Source: DATBHW01 sp035307385 (GTDB lineage: Bacteria > Chloroflexota > Ktedonobacteria > Ktedonobacterales > DATBGS01). Taken from it: 64,000 nt of DNA. Location of the stretch: the NCBI GenBank assembly GCA_035307385.1, contig DATGID010000068.1, positions 1-64,000 on the forward strand, given 5' to 3'. How positions within the stretch are numbered: position 1 is the first letter of the stretch; every line of letters begins with the position of its first letter. Made by a program: the position numbers and the translations under genes. Positions 10,375 to 17,847 of this stretch are shown here, in pieces. The notes beneath the pieces are model-generated. The model worked only from the letters and a program-made list of their open reading frames with translations. It did not search any database and was not told the DNA's origin.

Positions 10375-10839
10375 TTAGAACAACGGCAACCCAAACCAGC
10401 TAGCGACAACCTTCGCGCCACCGGCTACCAGTGGCCCCACTATGCTGGCAATGCGCAGTACCGAAGCGGCGACTTGTGACCCGCGCTCGATGGTGGCTCC
10501 AGCGCTCTGAAGGGCATCGCCCGCTTCTTTGATGTGACCGACGAGGGCCTCGGTCTTCACATCCTGCTGATCCACGGCTTTGCGCGCCTGGCTGGCGGCA
10601 ACCTGGGCATCAATTTTGGCGTCTTCGGGCAGCGCTGCCGCTTCCAGACTTTTGTGAAGCTCAAGCAAGGTTTTTTTCAGTTCATCAACATCAATCGTCG
10701 GCTTGCCGTTTTCATACACTGACTTATTGTTATACGTAATATTACCGGACCCCTGCACTACGTTATCCGCATTGAAGCTGCCGCCGCTCACGTTGATGGT
10801 GTTCTGGTTGCCGCCAGATGGTGGCTGTTGAGTGCTCAT
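10375..10839 (-). CDS. Small protein with N-terminal amyloid-like motif and hydrophobic C-terminus
   Basis: 154 residues. The N-terminus (NQNTINVSGG, then VVQGSGNITYNN) is near-identical in layout to that of the downstream gene. The middle (about residues 48-110) is a charged, coiled-coil-like helix. The last 35 residues contain a hydrophobic Gly/Ala-rich segment (IVGPLVAGGAKVVASWFG) that could enter a membrane. This order of short amyloid motif, helical domain and hydrophobic tail is what a small effector partner of a receptor-like protein would look like, as known for amyloid-signalling pairs. Function is not established. The start is supported by GAGAGGAGC shortly before the ATG. Confidence 0.78.
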   Translation of the reverse strand: MSTQQPPSGGNQNTINVSGGSFNADNVVQGSGNITYNNKSVYENGKPTIDVDELKKTLLELHKSLEAAALPEDAKIDAQVAASQARKAVDQQDVKTEALVGHIKEAGDALQSAGATIERGSQVAASVLRIASIVGPLVAGGAKVVASWFGLPLF

Positions 10840-11014
10840 GCCCTGCTCCTCTCATCGCTTCCACAAACGCCTGGCAGGATGTTCCTGCCCCCTGATTCCT
10901 TATCATAAATCAGCGAATCCTTGATGTCAAGCAAGCGCTTTTTCTGGCCTGAACTGCCCGCAAGACCTGGAGGCAGCCTGCCGACTCCGGTCTCTTTGGA
11001 GCGTAGATGATACG

Positions 11015-11995
11015 TTAGCCCGCGAGCGTGCCCGTCCAGGTGCCGGTTGCTGGGTCAGCTTGCGTGGTTTGCCCATTGCTGCACGAGAAATTGACGGCAT
11101 CAGCTTTGTAGCTGCCGCTGGCCGTATGGGCATCGGTGAAACTGCCCTCAAGCTGCTCGATGCTTACCGGTACATTGGTAGCCGTGCAGGTGACGTTATC
11201 ACTGGTCAGAAGAAAACTCTCTCGAACGAGAGTTTCGGTATAGGTGATTGTGCCCCCTTTGTAGGTGCCGCTGCATGTCGTTACATAGGTGACCCGGATG
11301 CCTGAGCCAGTCTGCGTGATGGGCTGCCCAGTATCGTTCTTGGGGTCGCAGACCTTGCCGTCCGGGCCGGTGATTGCCAGGGTAGATTGCTGTGGGCTTT
11401 GCTGTGCGCCGGTTGTCGCGTCCCGGCTTTGGACGGTCACTTGAAGCTGGAAGGTGGCGCTGTTGGTTGGCGCGCCCTTGGGGCCAGGCGTGCCAGCTTC
11501 GCCCTGATTCACAATGATCACCAGCGCGCCGGTCCTGGTGGCGTAGTTGCTGGCATCGCGAGCCGTGATGGTATGGTTGCCAACCGACCATTTATCGGTG
11601 ACGGGCAGGGTCGCCTTCAGGCCGCCGTGCGCGTCACTTTGCGTGGCCGGGGCATCTGCGAGCGGCTGTCCATCGAGCAAGAAGGTGATGGCCGAGTTCT
11701 GCGAAAACTGCGAGCCAGTCACCTGGAAGCTGGTGCCGATGGCTCCGGCTGGCGTGTTGGCAGCGTCAGCCGAATAGCTGCTGGTAACGGTAATCAGCGG
11801 GTTGGGGCGTGTGAGGAGATAGAAGGCTACGCCCCCGCCAACCAGACCCAGCACCAGGATGATGCCCAGCACGATCAAGAGAGCTTTGGCGCTGCTTTTC
11901 TGCCGGGGTGCTGGTGGTGCGGTCCAGCCCGCGTTAGGATAGGCTCCGCCGTAGCTGCTGCCTTCGTTGGTTGGGCCACCGGGATACTGATTCAT
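11015..11995 (-). CDS. Single-pass membrane protein with extracellular Ig-like region
   Basis: 326 residues. A short Gly/Pro/Tyr-rich cytoplasmic tail (1-35) is followed by one transmembrane segment near residues 38-62 (LLIVLGIILVLGLVGGGVAF). The remainder is extracellular and beta-rich, with an IPT/Ig-like stretch (SFQVTGSQFSQNSAITFLLDG near 90-110) and a Cys-containing C-terminal domain. This suggests a type II anchored surface protein. There are no catalytic motifs. AGGAGGAG before the ATG supports the start. No link to the amyloid-motif genes is evident beyond the same strand and about 175 bp distance. Confidence 0.82.
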   Translation of the reverse strand: MNQYPGGPTNEGSSYGGAYPNAGWTAPPAPRQKSSAKALLIVLGIILVLGLVGGGVAFYLLTRPNPLITVTSSYSADAANTPAGAIGTSFQVTGSQFSQNSAITFLLDGQPLADAPATQSDAHGGLKATLPVTDKWSVGNHTITARDASNYATRTGALVIIVNQGEAGTPGPKGAPTNSATFQLQVTVQSRDATTGAQQSPQQSTLAITGPDGKVCDPKNDTGQPITQTGSGIRVTYVTTCSGTYKGGTITYTETLVRESFLLTSDNVTCTATNVPVSIEQLEGSFTDAHTASGSYKADAVNFSCSNGQTTQADPATGTWTGTLAG

Positions 11996-12188
11996 GGGCT
12001 GATGCTCCTCCTGTGTTCATCGCCAGACGATGGAACTGAATCGGCAGGGACACCTTGGGTCTGGGCGATGAACAACCAGACCTCCAACAACATTCTACCT
12101 CTCTATTGTAACGGGCCAACCGTCACGTCATCGTTACCGAAACGTTACGGTTTTTGCGGTTGAAGGCTGAAAAAGAGCAGGAGCACAG

Positions 12189-12221
12189 CAAGCCTTCAGA
12201 CAGTGTATCGTCTGAAGGCTT
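12189..12221 (-). terminator. Terminator-like hairpin behind the PsbP-like lipoprotein gene
   Basis: Perfect 13-bp arms (12189-12201, 12209-12221) with a 7-nt loop, directly downstream of the minus-strand lipoprotein gene. A CTTTTT tract follows on that strand but only about 15 nt beyond the stem, so efficiency is uncertain. Confidence 0.6.
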
Positions 12222-12255
12222 GCCATCCCGATATTATCTGTGTTCTGCTGAAGTT

Positions 12256-12837
12256 TTACGCGGTGAAGGTAAAGCTTTTTTCCATTGTGGTAAAGTATTG
12301 GGTCTTGTCGGCCTGAAAGTCCGCCAGAGGCGCACCATAGACGATGTAATAGAGATTTTTGTTGTGGACCGTCGAATCGACAACAGCGCTCTTGCCGCCT
12401 TTTTGATCGGTGCACTGCGTCTGCACCCAGGTGACCCCGCTGATCTTCACGTCCTTGGGCGCGCTGGCTGTCCCACCGAAGGCCGTCGGCCCGCAGAAGG
12501 TGGTGTTGAACGTTTGCGCGGTGTTCGCGGTTTTGCCCATGCTGGCCGCCGTGAACACCTGATTTTTGGGTCCGGTGTATTGGACACCAGTTCCCTCAGC
12601 AGCGTTCGCTTTGTTCCAGCCGGTGGGATACGTGAAGGTGAAAGTTGTCCCTTTGTAGATGTTGTATCCGGTAGGGACAGCAGCGGCAGTACGAGTGGTG
12701 GCTGTGGGTGTGGGCGTAGACGTTTTCTTGGCTGCGCTGTTGGAATTACACCCGGTCAGTATGACGACCGCCAGGCACAGCAGACTGAGCGCAAGCACGA
12801 GACGACGATCATTCCAGACAGTGAGTTTGGATAACAT
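12256..12837 (-). CDS. PsbP-like lipoprotein
   Basis: 193 residues. The signal peptide is of the lipoprotein type with an LTGC lipobox near residue 28, followed by a Thr/Pro-rich linker. The folded part begins with YKGTTFTFTYPTGWNKAN near residue 60, the usual opening of PsbP-like/DUF1795 domains found in many secreted bacterial lipoproteins of unknown ligand. It is probably attached to the outer face of the membrane. The ATG at 12837 is preferred: AGGAGG sits at ideal distance and the lipoprotein signal starts there, while the nine extra upstream codons add only charged residues. Confidence 0.83.
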   Translation of the reverse strand: MLSKLTVWNDRRLVLALSLLCLAVVILTGCNSNSAAKKTSTPTPTATTRTAAAVPTGYNIYKGTTFTFTYPTGWNKANAAEGTGVQYTGPKNQVFTAASMGKTANTAQTFNTTFCGPTAFGGTASAPKDVKISGVTWVQTQCTDQKGGKSAVVDSTVHNKNLYYIVYGAPLADFQADKTQYFTTMEKSFTFTA

Positions 12838-12984
12838 GAACTCCTCCTTGCTCTCTTTGCACATATATACAGGCGTTACGAGGGAGCCTGTTCGTGAGAC
12901 AGGCCAAAATGTGCAAAATGTGGGCCACCAGCCCGGAACTCAAGCGCTCTGCTGATGGGTTTGCCAACATGGCGGTGAAACCTC

Positions 12985-13013
12985 TTGTAATTCAACAAAA
13001 TATTTTGTATAAT
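12985..13013 (+). promoter_or_regulatory. Promoter with palindromic operator in the spacer (ArsR gene)
   Basis: TTGTAA at 12985-12990 and TATAAT at 13008-13013 are 17 bp apart. The spacer holds a perfect 14-bp palindrome, ACAAAATATTTTGT at 12995-13008, just where an ArsR-type dimer would block RNA polymerase. It lies about 30 nt before the ArsR-family start codon, so autoregulation is likely but inferred. Confidence 0.82.
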
Positions 13014-13044
13014 AAAATTAGTTTGTACAATGTGGGAGGGCGCA

Positions 13045-13650
13045 ATGCAGGACATGTTGTATATCGAAGAGGTCGAGCAGGCGGCTGTCTTGCTCAAGCC
13101 GCGGCGGCTGGAAATTCTGAAGCGTCTGGCCGAGCCGCGCTCGTGCCTGGAACTGGCTGAAGCGCTGGAGGACACGCCGCAGAAAATCTATTACCACGTC
13201 AAGGCGCTGGAACAGGCGGGCCTGGTGGAAAAGGTGAGCGAGCGGCGGGTGCGTGGCATTCTGGAGGGATTCTATCAGGCCAGGGCGCGCTCGTATTGGC
13301 TCGCGCCGAGCCTGGTGGGGCAAATTGGCGCTCGGCGCAGCCAGGAGCAGGCCAGCCTGAGTTTTCTGCTGGGATTGGCCGAACAGCTTCAGACCGAGGT
13401 CGGACACCTGGCGCAGACCCCATCGGCGGAGGTTCCTTCGGTGGGGCTGACAGCCCAGATTGAACTGCGCGACCCCCAGCAGCGCAGCGCCTTTATGCGC
13501 GATCTTCAGCAGAACATCCAGGCGCTTGCCCGCAAGTATGGCCGCCAGGAGGGCGAACCGGAAGCAGGGCAGATATTCCGGCTGCTGCTGGCCTGCTATC
13601 CTGCGCCTGCTTCCCCCACCGAGGCATCCCCTGATCGTCGTGACCATTGA
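13045..13650 (+). CDS. ArsR-family winged-helix transcriptional regulator
   Basis: 201 residues. The winged helix-turn-helix spans residues about 10-75 (LKPRRLEILKRLAEP, then IYYHVKALEQAGLVEKV), typical of ArsR-type repressors of the HTH_20 kind that use a tyrosine-rich recognition helix. No metal-binding cysteine pair is visible, so it probably is not a metal sensor. The C-terminal 110 residues are a helical ligand or dimer domain without recognisable motif. The ATG at 13045 is chosen because GGGAGGG sits at correct spacing; an ATG five codons upstream overlaps that site. It forms an operon with the AHSA1 gene, 21 nt downstream. Confidence 0.9.
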   Translation: MQDMLYIEEVEQAAVLLKPRRLEILKRLAEPRSCLELAEALEDTPQKIYYHVKALEQAGLVEKVSERRVRGILEGFYQARARSYWLAPSLVGQIGARRSQEQASLSFLLGLAEQLQTEVGHLAQTPSAEVPSVGLTAQIELRDPQQRSAFMRDLQQNIQALARKYGRQEGEPEAGQIFRLLLACYPAPASPTEASPDRRDH

Positions 13651-13671
13651 TTGCCCACAAAGGAGAAGATC

Positions 13672-14544
13672 ATGAGCGAAACGATTCACCTGGAACTGCC
13701 CATTGCCACCGCGCCGCCGCAGATATTTCAGGCGCTGACGCGCGCCGACGAACTGGCGCACTGGTTTGCCGAGCACGCCGACATCTCCCAGGCGGAGGGG
13801 CGTTATGATTTCTGGGGTGCTCTGACGCCGGAAGCGCCCGCCCGCGAGCAGGGCCGCCATCGTTTGCTTTCCTGGGAGGCTGATCGGACGCTGGCGTTTA
13901 CCTGGCCGCTGCATGGCGCGGCAACGACGGCAACCATCACCCTTGAGCCGCTGGAGCAGGCGACACGGCTGCGCATTACCCACGAGGGCGTGCCTGCGCG
14001 CCAGCGTGGGCAGGCCAGCATGACCGATTTCTGGGAATTGTCGCTGGAGAACCTGCGCGGCTGGGTCGAGCGGCGCGTGGTGGGTGCGCGCTGCGACTTT
14101 TCCGGCAAGATGTATGGCGACGTGCAGCTAGCTGTGGAGATCAACGCGCCGCGCGCTGCTGTCTTCCACGCGCTGATGACACCAGAGGAGTTGGACCGTT
14201 TCTTTGCCACCAAAGCGCTCGTCGAGCCACATGTCGGCGGGCGCTACAGCTTTGGCTGGGAGGGCGGTGGACCGGTGAAGATTCTGGAGTTTGCCCCGGA
14301 GGCGAAGCTGGCCTATTCCTGGTTCTATGAAAACGAGCCGCCTACCGTCGTGACCTGGACGCTGGAAAACTCTGGAGGCGGCACAAAGCTGACGCTGGTG
14401 CATTCCGGCTTTGGCGAGGAGACCTGGACCGAGGAGTATGCCTGCGGCTGGCTGAACTGCATGAATCGGCTCAAGTTCCTGGTGGAAGTTGGTCCAGCCT
14501 GGCAGCCGCCCAGGCTCACTATGCACGATCGCTCAGCGGTCTAA
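13672..14544 (+). CDS. SRPBCC protein with two AHSA1-like domains
   Basis: 290 residues. There are two successive START/SRPBCC folds of the AHSA1 (activator of Hsp90 ATPase homologue) type: the first near residues 5-130 (IATAPPQIFQALTRADELAHWF), the second near 145-275 (INAPRAAVFHALMTPEELDRFF). Such proteins bind hydrophobic ligands in a helix-grip cavity and are very often encoded next to ArsR-family regulators, as here. AAAGGAG before the ATG supports the start. The ligand is unknown. Confidence 0.9.
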   Translation: MSETIHLELPIATAPPQIFQALTRADELAHWFAEHADISQAEGRYDFWGALTPEAPAREQGRHRLLSWEADRTLAFTWPLHGAATTATITLEPLEQATRLRITHEGVPARQRGQASMTDFWELSLENLRGWVERRVVGARCDFSGKMYGDVQLAVEINAPRAAVFHALMTPEELDRFFATKALVEPHVGGRYSFGWEGGGPVKILEFAPEAKLAYSWFYENEPPTVVTWTLENSGGGTKLTLVHSGFGEETWTEEYACGWLNCMNRLKFLVEVGPAWQPPRLTMHDRSAV

Positions 14545-14629
14545 GAAATTGTTTGGCGTGTTTTGCAGGGGAGATCAGGCCGCCGCGCCGCCCACCACCG
14601 CCGCGTCGGTGCTGATCTCCAGGTCACAG

Positions 14630-15424
14630 CTAATGATGGCCGCCGTGTGGGGCGGTGGCGGCGTCCCCGGTACCGAGGTCGTCGGAGCGTCCAGCCGCCA
14701 ATCGGGACCATTGGGAGATAGGGCGTCCGTTCGTGGTGAACTGGCCGCCTTTGGAACCCCATCGCTGCGGCCAGCCCTCGGGCGAGTCTTCCCAGGTTTC
14801 CTGCCGACCGTAGACGGTCTGATCCAGGAGTCCGTACGACGGGGCCATCACTTCATTGCCGCGACCGGTGGTCCAGTAAGTCTCGAAGACCTGGTCACCG
14901 GCTCGCAGATAGCTGACCAGGATGCCGAAGTGCCGGTCTGCGATTAGTTGGTCCACAGAGTCCGGCGGCACCGCGTACCAGGGCATAGTCCAGCCCATGA
15001 AGTCGCGATAGCGCGCGCTCTCCTCGTACGGGCCTTCGCAGAACGTGGCGTAGGTCACGTCGCGAGAATGCAGGTAGGACAGCTCGGTGATGTGGGTGGT
15101 GGAGAAGGTGCAGCCCTCGCACTGGCCCGCGGCAGGTTGACCGTGGTGCCACATGTGAAAGTAGGCGACGAGCAGCCGTCGGCCCTCGAAGACCGAGAGC
15201 AGCGGAACCCGTCCGTTCGGGCCGACAAGCTGGACGGAGGAGTCTACCTTCACCATCGGCAGCCGTCGGCGCGCCGCCGCGATGGCATCGCCTTCGCGGG
15301 TGTGCGCCTTTTCACGCACCCGCAGGTGGTCCAGTTCCGCCTGCCAGGTGGCCCGGTCGACCACCGCAGGCAGTGCAGCCGTGGCGAGGTCGGTGGTGAA
15401 CTGGTGCTGATCACGGGTGTTCAT
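14630..15424 (-). CDS. DUF899 thioredoxin-like family protein
   Basis: 264 residues. The motif series EKAHTREGDAIAAARRRLP, LLVAYFHMWHHGQPAAGQCEGC and the long YRDFMGWTMPWYAV stretch are characteristic of the DUF899 family, predicted thioredoxin-fold proteins of unknown substrate. The CEGC pair near residue 105 may be redox active. The ATG at 15424 is chosen because GAAAGGAAA precedes it and the upstream 64 codons have no family resemblance. It is transcribed divergently from the remnant at 15633. Confidence 0.88.
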   Translation of the reverse strand: MNTRDQHQFTTDLATAALPAVVDRATWQAELDHLRVREKAHTREGDAIAAARRRLPMVKVDSSVQLVGPNGRVPLLSVFEGRRLLVAYFHMWHHGQPAAGQCEGCTFSTTHITELSYLHSRDVTYATFCEGPYEESARYRDFMGWTMPWYAVPPDSVDQLIADRHFGILVSYLRAGDQVFETYWTTGRGNEVMAPSYGLLDQTVYGRQETWEDSPEGWPQRWGSKGGQFTTNGRPISQWSRLAAGRSDDLGTGDAATAPHGGHH

Positions 15425-15632
15425 TGGTGTTTCCTTTCTTTGCTCTCCCGCTGGCATGCGGGATGACTGATGGAGAGCGAAGATGTGCTTGCCATGCGCA
15501 CGTATCTCTATTCTACTAGGAGAGAAAGAGAAAGCTTCTCCTATCTTGCTCAAATCCTCAGCCTGCTGCCACCAGCCCACCAGGTGCGCGGCATACGTTA
15601 AGAAAGTGGTTGGCAAGCGAATGTACTAGAAG

Positions 15633-15789
15633 ATGGAGGCGATTGCTTCTACGGATGACCTTGAACTCACTCAGGTGCCTTTTGCCAGGGCAGAAATGCT
15701 GATTCGCAGGCCGGTGGCCGAAGTCTTTGAGGCGTTTATCAATCCGGAGATAACCACCAAATCCTGGTTTACCCACAGCAGCGGGAAAA
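15633..15789 (+). pseudogene. Truncated AHSA1/SRPBCC gene
   Basis: The first about 50 codons read like an AHSA1 domain opening (RAEMLIRRPVAEVFEAFINP, then SWFTHSSGK). The reading frame then enters the terminator hairpin of the neighbouring LOG gene and loses all family resemblance, although the frame stays open. A complete AHSA1 protein would need about 100 more residues. The piece is therefore taken to be the 5' remnant of a deleted gene, probably related to the paralogue at 13672. Confidence 0.72.
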
Positions 15790-15844
15790 AGGAGCGCAGC
15801 AAAGGGCCTGGCTGTCTGACAGCCAGGCCCTTTGCTGCGCTCCT
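15790..15844 (-). terminator. Long perfect hairpin terminator of the LOG-family gene
   Basis: 27-bp perfect inverted repeat (15790-15816 and 15818-15844) with a 1-nt centre, starting at the stop of the minus-strand LOG gene. On that strand the stem is followed by CTTTTT, giving a strong intrinsic terminator. The stem is unusually long. Confidence 0.9.
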
Positions 15845-15845
15845 G

Positions 15846-16433
15846 CTATGGCCTGGGCAGCAGATCGGCCCATTTATCCGGCATGGCTGGCGGCGTGTAG
15901 GATTGGAGTCGATCAAGCATCGCGGTGGGCGTTTCCTCGCGCAGCAGCAGATTGCGGTGCTCGGTTGGCAGGAAGCCTTCTTCGGCGGCGTGGGCAACCA
16001 TCGCCAGCAGCGGCGCGAAGAAGCCGCAGACATCCAGCAGGCCAATTGGCTTCTGATGCAGGCCAATCTGTGCCCAGGTCACCACCTCGAACAATTCATC
16101 GTAAGTGCCAAAACCACCAGGCAGCGCGATGAAGCCATCGGCCAGTTCGATCATCAGCAGCTTGCGTTCGTGCATGCTGCCCACTTCGCGCAGGCGTGTC
16201 AGCCCGGTGTGGGCCACCTCGCGCCGGAAGAGGCCGCGCGGCAAGACGCCCGTAACTTCGCCGCCAGCGGCCAGCACGGCATCGGCCAGCGTGCCCATCA
16301 TCCCGATGCTGGAGCCGCCATAGACCAGTTCCAGCCCACGCGCCGCCATTTCGCGGCCCAGCGCCTGGGCCATTTCCGCGTACTCCGGGCGTGTGCCCCG
16401 GCTGGACCCGCAAAACACACAGAGCGTGTGCAT
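15846..16433 (-). CDS. LOG-family nucleoside 5'-monophosphate phosphoribohydrolase
   Basis: 195 residues, a normal length for the LOG family. The Rossmann-type start VCVFCGSSxG (here LCVFCGSSRGTRPEY), the GGSSIGMMG loop and the signature PGGFGTYDELFEV (PGGxGTxxE) are all present with the catalytic Arg/Glu. LOG enzymes hydrolyse cytokinin riboside 5'-monophosphates or other NMPs to base and ribose 5-phosphate in the cytosol. The ATG at 16433 is preferred because the conserved domain begins immediately and AGGTG precedes it. It may be co-transcribed with the two upstream minus-strand genes. Confidence 0.92.
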   Translation of the reverse strand: MHTLCVFCGSSRGTRPEYAEMAQALGREMAARGLELVYGGSSIGMMGTLADAVLAAGGEVTGVLPRGLFRREVAHTGLTRLREVGSMHERKLLMIELADGFIALPGGFGTYDELFEVVTWAQIGLHQKPIGLLDVCGFFAPLLAMVAHAAEEGFLPTEHRNLLLREETPTAMLDRLQSYTPPAMPDKWADLLPRP

Positions 16434-16452
16434 CGATTCACCTGTGTTCGTT

Positions 16453-16812
16453 CTAGGGCCTCGCCGGGCTGGCTGCGGGGGCTTCGCTCCAAGTGCGCCC
16501 TGCATCCTTGAGCAACGTCATGACCAGATCATACGCGGCGACTTCGCCCGACAGGGCAGCCGCCAGGCGCGGGTCTTTGGTGGCTTCCCAGTCGCGGCGC
16601 ACCGCTTCCCGGTCATCAATCAGCCGCTGGCGCAGTTGTGGCGGGGTATAGCGCGCGCCTTCGCCTTCCATGGACATGGCAACCGCGCCCAGGACGCGCT
16701 GCTGGCCGCGCCAGCTTTCGGCGGTTTCGCCATCTGAATTGACGACTTCATGCGCGGCGCGGGCGTTCCAGGCACGCAGCCGATCTTGAAATTGCTCAAG
16801 GCTCAGGGCCAT
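16453..16812 (-). CDS. Hypothetical protein, 119 residues
   Basis: A small, mostly alpha-helical charged protein (ALSLEQFQDRLRAWNARAAHE at the start) with no recognised family. The start at 16812 is chosen because AGGAGTG precedes it; an upstream start in frame overlaps the end of the next gene. It lies 19 nt before the LOG gene start and 19 nt behind the preceding gene, so the three probably form an operon. Confidence 0.78.
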   Translation of the reverse strand: MALSLEQFQDRLRAWNARAAHEVVNSDGETAESWRGQQRVLGAVAMSMEGEGARYTPPQLRQRLIDDREAVRRDWEATKDPRLAAALSGEVAAYDLVMTLLKDAGRTWSEAPAASPARP

Positions 16813-16831
16813 CTCTTTACACTCCTCATAT

Positions 16832-17317
16832 TCACGGAACAATCGACCAGCTTGGCGGAAGTTCGTACTCAAACTCCCGGCGGCTGAGGAAACGTCCATT
16901 GTGATAGTTCACGGTGCCCGCGCGCTCGATGGTATCGTACATATTTTGAATCAGCACAATGCGCTTGCGTGGCAAATTAAAGAGTACCACGCCAGCTTTC
17001 ACACTTTCCAGGCTCAGGTCGCGGGTGCGTTCATCCACCACGCGAAAGACAGGAGTTTCCTGGGCCGGAAGCGTATCAAGCTGCTGATTGATTGCCTGGT
17101 GATCGTCTGGCAGGTTATGCTCATCAAACACTGCCAGACCGTTCAGGACGTAATCGCGCAGCGTTCGGTCATAGCGCCGGGTGGCGTCGAGCAGTTCGCG
17201 CAGCGAGACAGGGTCTTCGGCGCACGCTGCTACCAGAGCCGTCAGCGCAGAGCTATGTATGACGAAACTCACGGTGCCCTGTTGGTCAAGCACGGTAAAG
17301 CGCATAACATCAGCCAC
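16832..17317 (-). CDS. Hypothetical protein, 161 residues
   Basis: A soluble protein with no recognised family. It opens with a beta-rich stretch (RFTVLDQQGTVSFVIHSS), has an acidic middle and ends with RRKRIVLIQNMYDTIERAG-like beta segments. The GTG at 17317 is chosen because AAAGGAA sits eight bases upstream; the ATG four codons later would be 20 nt from that site. First gene of a probable three-gene operon with the 119-residue protein and LOG. Confidence 0.75.
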   Translation of the reverse strand: MADVMRFTVLDQQGTVSFVIHSSALTALVAACAEDPVSLRELLDATRRYDRTLRDYVLNGLAVFDEHNLPDDHQAINQQLDTLPAQETPVFRVVDERTRDLSLESVKAGVVLFNLPRKRIVLIQNMYDTIERAGTVNYHNGRFLSRREFEYELPPSWSIVP

Positions 17318-17410
17318 AGAGGGTTCCTTTCTGAAAAAGAGACACGGAGGCGCGACTGGGCCGCTCATTCTATTATACCAGATTCGCCAGGCGGCTCAGC
17401 CTGCGCGGCG

Positions 17411-17596
17411 CTACTGTAAGACGGCAGCGGCGGCGATCTTTTCGGTGATGGCATCGCCGTGCCGGTGGATGATCTTCCAGCCGTCCGCCTCGCGGCGATA
17501 AAGCTGGGTGACGCGCAGCCCCATTTGGCGCAGTTCGTCCACCCCCTCCACGCGCGCTTCGCCGCGCTCAATCCACATCGAAAGTGAAGCATTCAA
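17411..17596 (-). pseudogene. 5'-truncated NTF2/SnoaL-like gene
   Basis: The 61 codons correspond to only the C-terminal half of the NTF2-like protein encoded intact at 23213-23644: WIERGEARVEG, LRVTQLYRREADGWK and IIHRHGDAI align with WLERGQTLVEG, LRVTQMYRREADGWK and ILHRHGDAI. The first about 85 residues are missing; the piece lies about 250 bp before the replication module. It is probably not functional, because the NTF2 fold needs the lost N-terminal strands and helices. Confidence 0.8.
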
Positions 17597-17847
17597 CGCT
17601 GCCTCCTGTCATTGTCCATGCCCATCTCATCCCTTCTGAGAGAGCAGTCCGTGTTCATGACCCCCCGGTTGCTATAAGCCCATGAATGAGCATACCACGT
17701 TTCCCTGATTTTGTGCTTGGACAAAAGAAGAGAGCATGCCCCAGATGGAACACGCCCTCAACAGAATACACGCAGCGAACAAGTTGGTGGAAGACCGATC
17801 CGGCCAAGGTTGCTCTTCCGCCACCCGACCGCTGCCGGGAGATTCAC

